Made by a program: the position numbers and the translations under genes. Below the pieces are notes generated by a model that was not told the DNA's origin, ran no database searches, and worked only from the letters and a program-made list of their open reading frames with translations. Positions 23,463 to 34,371 of a stretch of 64,000 bases of DNA are shown one piece after another; the first letter of the stretch is position 1; each line of letters starts with the position of its first letter. This DNA is from Sporodiniella umbellata (taxonomy: Eukaryota; Mucoromycota; Mucoromycetes; Mucorales; Rhizopodaceae): contig JAIXMR010000002.1 in NCBI GenBank assembly GCA_025677835.1, positions 1 through 64,000 on the forward strand, in the 5' to 3' direction.

Positions 23463-24923
23463 ATTGCAATAGTTAAAAGCAAAAAAAAAAAAAAGATGAA
23501 ACAATGCCTCTTCCCAAAGTTTGTAAATCAATAATAAGATTTGTTTAGATCTCCGGCCAAAGTTCGCTTTTACAATTTCCAAAGTTCGCCTGAAACCACA
23601 TTCAATCCTCTTTGACAGAGGGTAGTTTAAGTAGTAGTTTAATTATTTCACGAGGCATCTCTAATTGGTGTTTATATGCTTTTTCTTTCGAGTTGTTTAC
23701 CTACACTTAGTTCTCTGACATGGGTTTCCTTGAGCCAAACATACCTTATTTCAACTTTGTCTAGAGGCCAAACTAATAGTTTTCCGCAATACAGTACTGG
23801 TAGAAATATAAAGCTGTTCAAAAGTGCGCACAAAAACAACCCAGACAAAAGATCTTTTGGTATATAAAAAAGCCTAATAAAGCAATTGAAATGCATTCGC
23901 GTCCTTGTATCATTCACACGTAGCTCTAGCACAACGAATACAACACCTTCACGGCTTTAACTTTTCAATATTAAAAGTTCTTTGGCTGTTTAGAACTTCT
24001 GAAAGACTCCTAACGTCGCTTCAGCTTCCGGTATCTAAATTTATATGCATGTCTTTTTTTAGGAGTACATCATAAAAAGGCTCGAGTACTGGCTCTCGCT
24101 TGACACCTAAAACGATAATGAAAACCCCAAAGTAGGTTAAAGCCAACACACAGCCTGGCTTTAACATGTCATCTTCGTATGTGGTTAAATCAATGACGAT
24201 AGTTATTCAAATTATGGAGTGTATGCTTTTAGATTTGCCAACTTCAAAAAACAATATAAAAGAAAATCGATTTAAAGTCGGAAGAACGAAGACAAGTAAT
24301 ATATATTGTCGATATCAGGGAGTGCCTCTAAAGGCTAGGTGAAGTCCCTGAATAGTCAATTAAAAACCCCCTTTTTGTATTATTTTTATTTATTACTAGT
24401 TAACAAAGCACTCTCACCTAAAAGCTTTTGTAGTTGGGCAAAAAAGAAAAAAACCTGGCGTTTATTTCTTTTGTTTGTTTTAATCTCGTAACCGTGGCAT
24501 ATATCCAAATTCTTCAGTTTGATTATCTACTAAAAATCAAAACACTTGTGTTTCATCAACTGATGGACATTTTTTTGACTGTATACTGACTGGATGACAA
24601 TATCGTGTTGATCACACTTGTCAGACTTTCTGTCTCGGTCCTGCGCTAGTCTGAATATGTTGCATAGTTTCTAATTCTTTAAGGTTTTATAGCATAGCAT
24701 TCTAGCGCGTGCTGTAAAAAACAATGAGGGAATTGTTTAGTGTAAAATAAAATCAATCCAAGCTTTCCATATTAGCTTTTGTCTGCACGATGTCTACTGG
24801 GTACGAAGCGGACATAAATTCTGCAAATACAACGTTTCTATTTATAAGGTCTAGAACCGATTTTATGAATTTACAAACTAACGAAAAGAAGCTCCTTATT
24901 GTAACTTGTCTCGAATATTCCAG

Positions 24924-24956
<33 letters not shown>

Positions 24957-25352
24957 CAATATATTCAAAAATAAAAATAAAAAAGGAACTTGATTTTCTG
25001 GTTACTTGACATCTGCTGTGTGATTTGAACATTTTTCTAAAATATCGAAAACGTGTTCAAAGCAACAGGAAAAATAATTTCAATTTGTATAAACATGAGT
25101 GATGGCCAAAGAAACAGACAGATCACCATTGTCTGTTGTGACCGTTCCCGGTAGTGGCGAAACACGCAGCTTCTCAAATCCCAGACTATTCAAAGGGCAT
25201 ACACGTGCCACCTTTCTTGTAGTTAAAAATAGTGTCAGCTTACTAAGAATGGAAAGTGAATATGAATCATTCTTTTTTTTATATTTTTAGGTTTGCTTAT
25301 TTCTTTTCTCTTCTCACTAAATAAAACAGAATAGACAAAAAAGCACTCAAGT
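23463..25352. other. divergent promoter region
   Basis: 1.9 kb between the divergent kelch-BTB and Skt5-like starts. Contains a T32-type run at 24926-24956, a compact hairpin candidate at 24315-24351, and a short ATG-led frame at 25102-25290 (MAKETDRSPLSVVTVPGSGE…) that could be a leader exon or upstream ORF of the Skt5-like gene; it has no domain. A hydrophobic minus-strand frame at 23672-23932 is not convincing. Confidence 0.5.
24315..24351. ncRNA. candidate structured RNA / nested hairpin
   Basis: Arms TCAGGGA (24315-24321) and TCCCTGA (24345-24351) enclose an inner stem GCCT/AGGC (24324-24327 and 24332-24335). It stands out in otherwise unstructured AT-rich DNA. No known RNA family recognised; could be chance. 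Confidence 0.2.
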
Positions 25353-27118
25353 ATGGAATCAGACCATGAATCAGACCATTCTTTAAACGATACTACACCT
25401 TCGTGGACTTTAAGAGTAATCAATCCAGACAATGATTCAGAGCATTCACCTACTAGCATACCCAGTACACCAGAACTTCAGCCTGTCAACCGAAAAATGA
25501 GTAAGGTGTTGGTTGAATCCTCTTTCGAATTTGAACCTGTTCGACCCTTAGAGCCCCTTTTTTCTATACCACCCAATAACGAACATCTTTTACCAAGTGA
25601 ATCGTTAGCACCCCCAGAATTACCAGAGCATCGTACACGAGAAAGACTACTTTCAATAGCCTCTATAACTCCTTCTCTAGCCCCTTCAAAATACGCAAAG
25701 GCTTCCTTCAGTCTAACAAATAATCCAGACGCCATCAAACTTTACCGTTCAATGGCTCTGAAGACCAAAGATCCTGGGGTTCAGTTGACGTACGCAAAAT
25801 ATCTGTTGGAAATTGCCGATCTTTATAACCAGAACAAAAGTACACAAATCAGCCAATTCTCCTTACAAAGACCACTTAGTCGAATGAGCTTTCGATCCAG
25901 TATGGACAGCCGACGAAGTAGTATTAACAGTGTTGGCATAGATCCCAACTATCGCCCCAGCATCGAATCACCCTCAGTACCGTCCATTGAGAGTGCAAAA
26001 CAAAAAATGCTTCAGGATGAGGGAATACGATGGATAAAAAAACTAGCAAACCGTAATGTAGGAGAAGCTGCTTATTTATGGGGATCTTGGTTAGACCAAG
26101 GCTTATATGGACTAAAGAAAAATACAGCCAAGGCCCTCAAGTATTACGAAATCGGAGCAAAAGAAAAAGTACCTGAGGCCATGTTTGCTGTTGGGCGTTA
26201 CCACGAAAAAGAGCAGGACTATATGACCTCCTTCCAGATGTACGAAGACGCTGCTTCTATGGGCCTAGTAGAAGCACTTTATGTATGTCCTACCTCCTTT
26301 TTTGGATTAAAAAAGTTTCTAACTATTTTTCATTAGCGTATAGCTATGATCCATTTAAATGGCGAATTCGGTTCTAGACAAAACGTTATGGCGGCTATTC
26401 AACTTTTAGTTAAAGCATGTGAAAAATCCAGTGGTAGTTGCCCTGAAGCGCCCTATACCCTTGGGCTATTATTATTAAACGAATACCCCTCTATCAATAT
26501 ACCCAAGTAAATGCTAGAAACATTACGCGTTTTATTTTTTTTCAACAGTTGCTGACTTTTTTCTATAGCGAATTAGTTCAAAGTTTTGGCGGCACTTTCG
26601 GCGCTTTGAGCTACTTGGACTGTGCAGCAGAGATGGGTCTATGTGCTGCACAATACAAATTAGGTAGATACTATGAGCAAAGGCCAGATATATCCAAAGC
26701 CTTTCAATACTATCAAATGGCATCTCATAAAGAGCCCCTAGCCATGCTGGCTCTTAGTCGGATTTACAATCAAGGGATTCAGGTTCCTCAGGAACAGATA
26801 GATGAGCAAAAACTACTGTTTGAACACGATGAGTCACAATGGACCAAAACAAATACTAGAGACGAAGACGCTGCTTTCCACTGGTGTCGAATGGCAGCTA
26901 GTCATCGTTTGCCAGATGCCTATTATCTGTTGGGATGGTATTATGAAATGGGAATGGGTGTACCAAGAAACTACAAACAGGCGTATCGATACTACCATAA
27001 AGCAAGCAAAGCAAATCATTTGGAAGCTAGAAACCGGGTTGAAATACTGGACCATTTAGTGAAACACAAAAAAATCGAAAACAAGCATAGAGGATCCGGT
27101 CAATGCCACATCATGTAA
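25353..27118 (+). CDS. Sel1-repeat chitin synthase activator, Chs4/Skt5-like, with CaaX end
   Basis: Three exons: 25353-26282, 26337-26506, 26569-27118; 549 aa. Residues 1-220 are Ser/Pro-rich and disordered; about 230-535 consist of Sel1-like (TPR-related) repeats, e.g. GEAAYLWGSWLDQGLYGLKK, EAMFAVGRYHEKEQDYMTSF, AQYKLGRYYEQRPDISKAFQ and DAYYLLGWYYEMGMGVPRNY. The protein ends in -CHIM, a CaaX-type prenylation signal; yeast Chs4 and relatives also carry a C-terminal CaaX. In yeast, Chs4/Skt5 activates chitin synthase III at the bud neck, and Mucoromycota have several such paralogues. The annotation as a chitin synthase activator rests on the repeat region plus CaaX, so moderately firm. Exon 2's acceptor at 26336 restores the repeat frame exactly. 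Confidence 0.85.
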
Positions 27119-27748
27119 TTTCAATAAACGCAAAGGCCAAACATTGCTCTTGGATTCAGCAAAAAAAAAAAAGGGGGGGGAAGTCATTGAGATATCTTTA
27201 AACTCGGCCGCCTTTTTTCTTTCTTTTTTTGCATAAAATAAACAAAAGCGCGTTTTCAAATGTGAAATGCATAGGCTAATCTTCTTTGAATTAATTCACA
27301 TAGTTGAAGCAAGCTTAAACCAAACAAACTACAATCTATAAAACAACGGTTTTTGCTCTTGCTTTTTACAAATACCAAAAATATTACATAAGCTTCTATT
27401 TTTAAACAGACTAGGCTGAATCTCTATACTTTTTTTTTTTTAACAATGCCCGTAAATACAACATTAGTTCTTTTGGAAAGGAGAATGATAAAAAGTTGAT
27501 AAATAACAACAGGATTTGTCTTCCACTTTATGAATTTTTAGCTACTCTACTATTCTTACTTTTAGTTTCAAACATGTCAAACGTTACTGGTTTGGGTTTA
27601 TTGTTACTATAAAAGCATCAGTCTCAAAATTGAGATGGAAATTGCAAGCTTTGAATTTGACAGTGGTTTTCACCAATTACTTGGGATCTTAATATATATA
27701 GCACACACTCTGCTAATAAAAAAAAGAAACTTCAGCAGAAACTAAATC
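27119..27748. other. convergent intergenic
   Basis: About 630 bp, AT-rich, with an A12 run and G8 run at 27161-27180 and T12 at 27430. No gene seen. Confidence 0.6.
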
Positions 27749-28570
27749 TCACACGTATGCCCAGTGGGGCAAACAGTCCTTGTCTCTCTTTTTGAGGGGT
27801 ACTTCGACAACGACAAAGCTTCGGTTTTTCTGGTGTCGGCGTCTTCGAGGATTTTTCATATCCAGCATGTCTAAAAACTCATTGGCCTATAACAGTTATA
27901 TGAGTGTTACATATATTCTTTATACTTTTACCTGAGAACTTCTCCAAGAAGGGCGACGAACAATGATTTCTCTTGAATTATCAAAACCTCGATCTTCATC
28001 AGAAGTATAATGCACCTCGATAAGCTTTTCGCCACCTTTAAAATTATTTAGCTCCTCGCTAGTACATAGATTAAGGGCGTTCTTGCGACGGGCAACGGCC
28101 TATAGCGATAGCGTCAAAGGTCTATACATCAAGTATGTCTTGAAAAAAATGGCTTACTCGCAACTTTTTATTTCTACGGTTTACCTTCATTTGAGGTGAC
28201 TCTTTAGGAGAAGTTGTAGCGGAAGATATAGCCGGGCGATAAAATTTTGTGTTGTTGAATTTCTTGTAAATGCTACAGCGAATTGCCCATCGCTCATACT
28301 CTGCCTCATGAAACTTTTTTGTATGGTTGTTGCGGATCGTAAGAACTCTTTGCAAAATACTGTCAGAGACTTCAGTGTTGTAGGAGGAACTGGCTACTTC
28401 AAGGAAGTCCCATTCTTTGCCCTCTTTTCTCAATTCGTTTATAGCTGTCTTAATGTCTTTCTAAATCTTACAATTAGGCTGCTGTATAGATTCTTTCGTT
28501 TTGTATGGTACTTGCACACAAGGTGGGGTCTTTATCTCGTGCTTTATGTGCGACAATTGTAGTATAATAC
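27749..28570 (-). CDS. unidentified basic protein, 5' end unresolved
   Basis: Exons 28570-28512, 28460-28158, 28099-27932 and 27886-27749 join in frame; a first exon supplying the start is missing (acceptor at 28571). About 222 aa are visible. The reading runs …LQLSHIKHEIKTPPCVQ / KDIKTAINELRKEGKEWDF…, then a central helix-rich segment (SDSILQRVLTIRNNHTKKF), a basic stretch (MKVNRRNKKLR / AVARRKN), an acidic patch (HYTSDEDRGFDNSREII), and a C-terminus rich in Arg/Lys (KNPRRRRHQKNRSFVVVEVP…HWAYV). The basic clusters suggest a nuclear or nucleic-acid-associated protein; no domain recognised. Coding status is supported by four consistent GT-AG joins and a codon-like composition. It is transcribed divergently from YPT7, with 311 bp between. 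Confidence 0.55.
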
Positions 28571-28881
28571 CTAGAGCATAGAAATAGTAAAAGAATATAC
28601 AAAATCACATAAAACATAAACATTTTTTTGTTTTAAATTGGCTCTTTGTGCCCAACTCAATCAACACTCAAGATCAGCTCTACAAGAAAACGGAAAAAAA
28701 AAGAAGGGAATGTATCCAGTTGACTAAGCTAACAAAACCGACTCTGGAGTTCAAAACACATTTAAAATCAAATCAGCTAAAAACCGTGACTTGCAGTGCC
28801 ATTGCCCAAAGAGAGAATGTAAAGTGGGCTTTTTTTATTTTCTTTTCCTCTCCATTTTTACATAGCGCTGCTTCTATATCA

Positions 28882-29735
28882 ATGTCACAAAAAAAAGTTC
28901 TATTGAAGGCAATATATTTCTATATTTCGAAACCAACGGAAAATAAAAACCAAAACATTTTGATAGGTTATTATTTTGGGGGACAGTGGGTAAAGTAGGG
29001 CTGGCACCTTGAAAAAGGTTTATTTATTCTTCAGAATAGCGTTGGAAAGACATCATTAATGAATCAGTATGTGAGCCAAAAATTCAGTGAACAATATAAA
29101 GCCACTATTGGAGCTGATTTTTTGACAAAAGAAGTTCTTGTGGATAATACGCTAGTCACAATGCAAATATGGGATACCGCAGGTCAAGAAAGGTTTCAGT
29201 CTTTAGGTGTTGCCTTTTATCGAGGGGCTGATTGTTGTGTTATGGTCTATGACGTGAACAACGCTACTTCTTTTCAATCTTTAGAACAATGGCATGACGA
29301 ATTTCTAACGCAAGCGTCACCACGAAATTCAGAACAGTTCCCTTTTGTGGTGCTAGGAAACAAAGTGGATTTAGATGAAGCTAGACGAACGGTAATGAAA
29401 GCCTCTATGTACGTCCAGTCTTTTAATCTCCTATTAAACACAGGTCTCTCTAAACAGAGCAACCGATTTCTGTCAAGCAAAAGGAAACTTATCGTAGGTT
29501 TTATTTTTTTTTAAAAAAAAAAAGAAATATCGTACTATTTGAGCCGCTAATACACTCTTTAATTAGTCATTTTGAAACTTCAGCTAAAGAAGGAACCAAT
29601 ATAGACCAAGCTTTTCAAGAGATTGCTAAAAACGCCTTAAAACAGGAAGCAAGTATAGAGCTTTACAATGAGCTCAGCGATCCTATTAATCTTGAATCGT
29701 ATGATAATGCTGACTACGACAGATGTTCCTGTTAA
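28882..29735 (+). CDS. YPT7: Rab7-type small GTPase
   Basis: Five exons: 28882-28908 (27 nt), 28967-28989 (23 nt), 29040-29391, 29444-29493, 29567-29735; 206 aa. The product starts [20 protein letters not shown] and has all GTPase motifs: P-loop GDSGVGKTS, switch I TIGADF, switch [15 protein letters not shown] and ETSAKE. It ends in -CSC, a double-cysteine geranylgeranylation signal. The effector region and C-terminus are those of Rab7/Ypt7, which directs late-endosome/vacuole fusion through HOPS. Intron 1 starts with GC (AAG|GCAATA…GATAG|GTT), a GC-AG intron; the codons on either side (…LLK / VIILG…) fix this border. Very high confidence in identity. Confidence 0.95.
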
Positions 29736-31190
29736 CTTATGTTTTTCTTTCGATTTACTTCAGTCGGTCCAGTGGTACTGTCAAAATGCTAAAATAATCA
29801 TTAAAAACTTTCTTAAAGAAATTGGCAAATGCCAAACACCATAATACTATCGCATTGGCCCCGTTTTATCGTATACATTTAAGCAACAAAAATAGTGTAA
29901 AAATGGATGAGCAGTGTATTTCAAAGGTTGAAGCATGAATTGTATTGTGAGTAGTTCATTGGTATATATTGTCTGGAACGTAAACAAACAGAAGCGATTT
30001 TAAGACATCCTTATACTGATACGAGGTTTTATATACACATATACATATTATTAAAGCTTTGCCGCTGCAGCTAATGTCCTGATCACATACCAAAAAAAAA
30101 ACCTAGAGCCGCTATAGGTATGGAGTTTAGACCACAATTTTTTTTTTTTTGAATAGTAAAGCTCTGCACTATTGGAGCTTCTTTACAGATCTGCATTTTT
30201 TTTTCAGGTCAGCTTTTTTATCTATCTCTCTATACTATCCAATACAATTTAAAAAAAAATTACGGGCGTCAAACATCTGAATCCACTCACTAGAACATTT
30301 TTTCAAAGAATACTCTAGCAATCGAAATACTCAATAACAGAGAGAAGAAAGCTTTGCTCTAACCGCAAAAAAATAAAAAGCATTATGTACACAGTATAAG
30401 CCAACCGACATAGCAGATAAATTTGAATAAAGAATTATTGCCCTTTTAACGTCTCTAGTGAGGCTTTTAAAAAACCAAATCAAGGCAAACGTCTTATCCA
30501 CACATATAAGCAACCTAATTTTGCTTTAGAAAATGCTTGGAATAAAATCTCAAAACCAAAAATAAAAAAATAGATGTATAGAAAAAAACGAAAAGTTTTT
30601 CTTTTTTTTTTTGTTGGAAGCGTAGAGGTTAATACTTTTACAATACATTTCAAAAACGAAAACCTCGGTGGTTTTCTTGCTTTTTATGATATAGATAGTT
30701 GATGCTTGTGTCTGTTTGTAATACTCTTTATTGATCTTTGTTGGATTTTTTCAAGTTTTGAACTTACTTTTGCCCCCCTTTTTACATGCAAATTATTTAG
30801 CTAGATAAACGTCATAAGCAGCCTGAAGAAAACACATATTCCAGGTTGCCTTATAACCACATAAAGAAGTATCCAAAACTCAACTAAAAGATACTTGATA
30901 TAGTTCAATTAACTCGTATTAATACACAGTCATATTAAGACAAGTGTTAATCACATACACAGTTTTATAAGCATGTAAAGCTCGACAAAAAGTTCTGCTT
31001 GTTATGTGCTTAAGATAGTGGCTTTGAGAACTCTAAAGCATAACAAAGTCTTAAGTTTGTTCAGAATAAAGGTTTTGAATGTATGTATATTAAACAAGTG
31101 TTTTTTTTTTTTTTTTGGTAAAAAAAAATTTGTATATATATGCTGCTATCTTTTATTTTAGTTCACAATTATCTTTTTTTAAAAAAAAAC
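29736..31190. other. intergenic, no gene seen
   Basis: 1.45 kb, strongly AT-rich, with several short A/T runs. Nothing recognisable on either strand; the last 100 bp include a T17 run and TATATATA immediately before the His-rich gene. Confidence 0.6.
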
Positions 31191-31730
31191 ATGCAGTTCA
31201 AATTTTTGCTAGCTACTTTTCTTTTGGTTTTGTCTTTGATTCAAGTTATGGCGGGTGATCCCCACCACAATCATCACCATCACCGTGCTGCTGTAAAAGA
31301 GGATCGCAGTCACCACAACCACCACAATCATCACCATCACCGTGCTGCTGTAAAAGAGGATCGCAGTCACCACAACCACCACAATCATCACCATCACCGT
31401 GCTGCTGTAAAAGAGGATCGCAGTCACCACAACCACCACAATCATCACCATCACCGTGCTGCTGTAAAAGAGGATCGCAGTCACCACAACCACCACAATC
31501 ATCACCATCACCGTGCTGCTGTAAAAGAGGATCGCAGTCACCACAACCACCACAATCATCACCATCACCGTGCTGCTGTAAAAGAGGATCGCAGTCACCA
31601 CAACCACCACAATCATCACCATCACCGTGCTGCTGTAAAAGAGGATCGCAGTCACCACAACCACCACAATCATCACCATCACCGTGCTGCTGCAAAAGAG
31701 AATCGCAGTCACCACCACCATCCCCACTAA
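31191..31730 (+). CDS. secreted histidine-rich tandem-repeat protein
   Basis: Single exon, 179 aa. MQFKFLLATFLLVLSLIQVM is a clear signal peptide, cut about residue 21-22. The mature protein is eight copies of a 19-residue unit HHNHHNHHHHRAAVKEDRS (first copy shortened, last one varied to RAAAKENRS) and a final HHHHPH; roughly half of the residues are His. There are no cysteines, no transmembrane segment and no GPI signal, so it should be secreted. Such His density predicts binding of zinc, nickel or copper ions and pH-dependent charge; no homologue recognised. The ATG at 31191 is chosen over one at 31140 because it starts the signal peptide directly. Antisense frames across the repeat are open only because the unit is 57 nt (a multiple of 3) with no stops. 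Confidence 0.8.
   Translation: MQFKFLLATFLLVLSLIQVMAGDPHHNHHHHRAAVKEDRSHHNHHNHHHHRAAVKEDRSHHNHHNHHHHRAAVKEDRSHHNHHNHHHHRAAVKEDRSHHNHHNHHHHRAAVKEDRSHHNHHNHHHHRAAVKEDRSHHNHHNHHHHRAAVKEDRSHHNHHNHHHHRAAAKENRSHHHHPH
31263..31709 (+). repeat. 57-bp coding minisatellite, 8 units
   Basis: Inner units are identical at nucleotide level, including synonymous sites, which indicates recent unequal crossing-over or slippage; the first is truncated and the last diverged. Confidence 0.95.
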
Positions 31731-33055
31731 GGTTGCTATGGTGTTTAAAGAACTGTGTTATTTTAAAGCAATTTTGAATAGTATACTTGGCTTTAAAACT
31801 TAATGTCTTTTACTTTTTTCAATAAAGACAAATGTTCGCACAATAATTAAGGAAATTGTATTTAAACTTGATTATGAAAGATTTCGAGAAAATAACCTAT
31901 ATAAAACACTAGGGGGTAATAAGTGTGGTCGTAGATGTAATACGCTAGCCAGAGAGAAACTTTCAAAGCATATTCACCCTCATCTTTTTTAGTAAAGTCA
32001 GTCATACACTATAAAGGCGCTTTTTTTCGCACTGATTTTCCTAGTTCACTTGTTGCACTTATAGTGGTCATTGATAGACGTCTTGATTTTGTTGAAATCA
32101 AATGGACAAACCAAATACTAAAAAAAAATTAAAAAAATTATATCAAAACTAAAAGAAAACCAGTAAACAAAAGATATTCAACCATTCGTATTTTATTTTC
32201 ATCTTAAACCAATGACTGTTTCTTACAAAATAAGATATCTTAAAATGATTGCCACGTTTAAACATAGAATCTGTATTTAACTATCTTATATTACTCATTT
32301 GTTTATATTAAAAAAAATAAAATATAGCATTTTATATACGATTTATTGATTCGAAAAAACCCAAAAAAAAAAAACAAAGAAATCGTATAATACAAGACAC
32401 CTCATTTACGAGTTATTACTCTCTGTATCTTATAAGTGCTCATATATTGCAAGCAGATATTTCGATAGTCTTACGGTTTATAGTCACAATATTCAAGTAC
32501 AACAGACTATATAGGTTCTATCGCCATTATTTTGCTCCTCTGGCCTGTTTATTCGCATGTATATTTCATTGCTTTACATTTCGCAGACAAGCGTGTCTGC
32601 ATTGAATTTTTTAAAGTCAGATTAATAGAAGTTGGATGGACACTTGTAATTATGGTGAACACCAAAACCCCAAAGAAAAGATATTTGTAACATATAGATA
32701 GAACGAACTGCGTCAAAAAAACTAACACTAAATGATGAAGCTTGGTATTAGAAATCTACAGCTTGACGTCAGCTGTCCCAAAACGTCAAATATATGTCAC
32801 TGTATTGAGTTTTGTTGAGTGTCTTTTCTGTAAATCGTTTTAACAACGTATGTTGTCGGTGTACAGTATTTTATTTATATCTCAGTTTTTTTCCAGTGCG
32901 TTTTCACACACTTTCACCCAATTAAATAGACTGCTCTATCCGTACCGTTCTGCGGGCATTGATTTTGATAGTGATCTCAGGATGGCATGATTATATTATT
33001 ATTCAATCTCTTTTACTCTTAAAGCCAAACAAACAAAAAGAAGAAACAGAAAAAA
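31731..33055. other. intergenic, promoter of GPD gene
   Basis: 1.3 kb AT-rich; no gene seen. Includes a perfect CRE palindrome at 32764-32771. Confidence 0.6.
32764..32771. promoter_or_regulatory. CRE-like site TGACGTCA upstream of GPD gene
   Basis: Perfect 8-bp palindrome 285 bp before the GPD start codon. CRE sites bind ATF/CREB bZIP factors; in fission yeast the stress factor Atf1 controls gpd1. Function here is inference. Confidence 0.4.
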
Positions 33056-34371
33056 ATGCCCGGTAAACAAAGAGTTACTATTATTGGTTCTGGAAACTGG
33101 TATGTTTTTTTTTTCGCTTGTGTGGCCAAATCTTTGCACTTCTAAGTGAAATAATGTAGGGGATCCTCCATTGCTCATGTGTGTGCCCAGAATACCGTTA
33201 GACATAGCGATATGTTTGAAAAAGATGTACGCATGTGGGTATACGAGGAGCAAATCGATGGCAAAAATTTAACAGAGATTATCAACGAAAAACACGAAAA
33301 CATCAAGTAAAGTATAGCGCATGCAAAACACAAACCATTTGCTATTTGAGAAAAGAAAAAATACTCACATATATACGATTGGCTTTTAGATATCTTCCTG
33401 GTATCAACTTAGGAGAAAATGTTGTAGCCATATCAGATGCTGCGGAAGCCAGTCGTGAAGCTACGATTCTTGTTTTCGTTTTGCCTCATCAATTTGTGTA
33501 CAAAGTATGCGAAAGCTTAAAGGGGGTGATATCAAAGGATTGTAAAGCCATTTCTTTGATAAAAGGCATGGACTACAAGAACAACAATATGCTTATTTTC
33601 TCGGAAGAGATTGAGAGAATTTTGGGCATTCCTTGTGCCGCTTTGAGTGGGGCCAACATTGCCAGTGAGGTAGCTGAAGAACAGTTCGGAGAGACCACTA
33701 TTGCTTGTGATAATTCAGAAGACGGGGAGGTGTTTCTTAAATTGTTTCATACTGAATACTTTGACTGCAACGTGATTGCCGATTCAAGAGGTCTTCAGAT
33801 CTGCGGGGCTTTGAAGAACGTCGTTGCCTTGGGAGCTGGTATTTGTGAAGGTCTTAACTACGGTAACAACACAAGAGCAGCTGTTATTCGTCGCGGTTTG
33901 CTTGAAATGAGGAAATTCGGCAAAGCGTTTTTTGGCGGTGTTCGCACCGAAACCTTTTTTGGTATGATGATGAGGGTTAGTGAGGGTGCCTTTTTGTGTC
34001 TAACCCTCTCTTCTTTTTTGGTATAGAATCTTGTGGTGTAGCTGACCTTATTACCACATGTTCTGGAGGGCGTAATAAAAAAGTAGCAGCAGCCTTTATA
34101 AAGTCAGGCAAAGCAATCGACGAAATAGAAAAGGAAATGTTAAATGGTCAGAAGCTGCAAGGAACTACAACAGCACAAGAAGTGTATAGTTTTTTGTCAG
34201 CCAGGGACAAGACAAAAGAGTAAATATATTTCTTAATAGCTAGGTTTCTCATAAATTTAAAATAGGTTTCCTCTTATGACTGCCATTTATCGTGTAGTTT
34301 ACGAAAACGCGCCACCAGAGTCCATTGCTCTTGACCTCCGTACTCACAAAGCTATTGTTGAGAATGAATAA
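33056..34371 (+). CDS. GPD1: NAD-dependent glycerol-3-phosphate dehydrogenase
   Basis: Five exons: 33056-33099, 33160-33306, 33390-33961, 34027-34219, 34266-34371; 353 aa. The dinucleotide-binding loop GSGNWGSSIA is split by intron 1; further signatures are [30 protein letters not shown] with the catalytic Lys, and the terminal [20 protein letters not shown]. The enzyme reduces dihydroxyacetone phosphate to glycerol-3-phosphate in the cytosol (or peroxisome), feeding glycerol and phospholipid synthesis and redox balance. The fourth donor lies one base before an apparent stop (GA|GTAAAT), so a naive reading would truncate the protein. Normal full length and complete catalytic residues. Confidence 0.95.

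Noticed and set aside
23672..23932. Hydrophobic minus-strand frame upstream of the kelch-BTB gene
   Set aside because: No family resemblance, no supported splice sites, composition typical of AT-rich noncoding DNA.
28648..28998. Plus-strand frame running through the YPT7 start
   Set aside because: Reads through YPT7 exon 1 and two introns; the Rab7 homology fixes the real exons.
31209..31727. Two long antisense open frames across the His-repeat
   Set aside because: They are open only because the 57-nt unit is divisible by three and stop-free in these frames; sense frame has the signal peptide.
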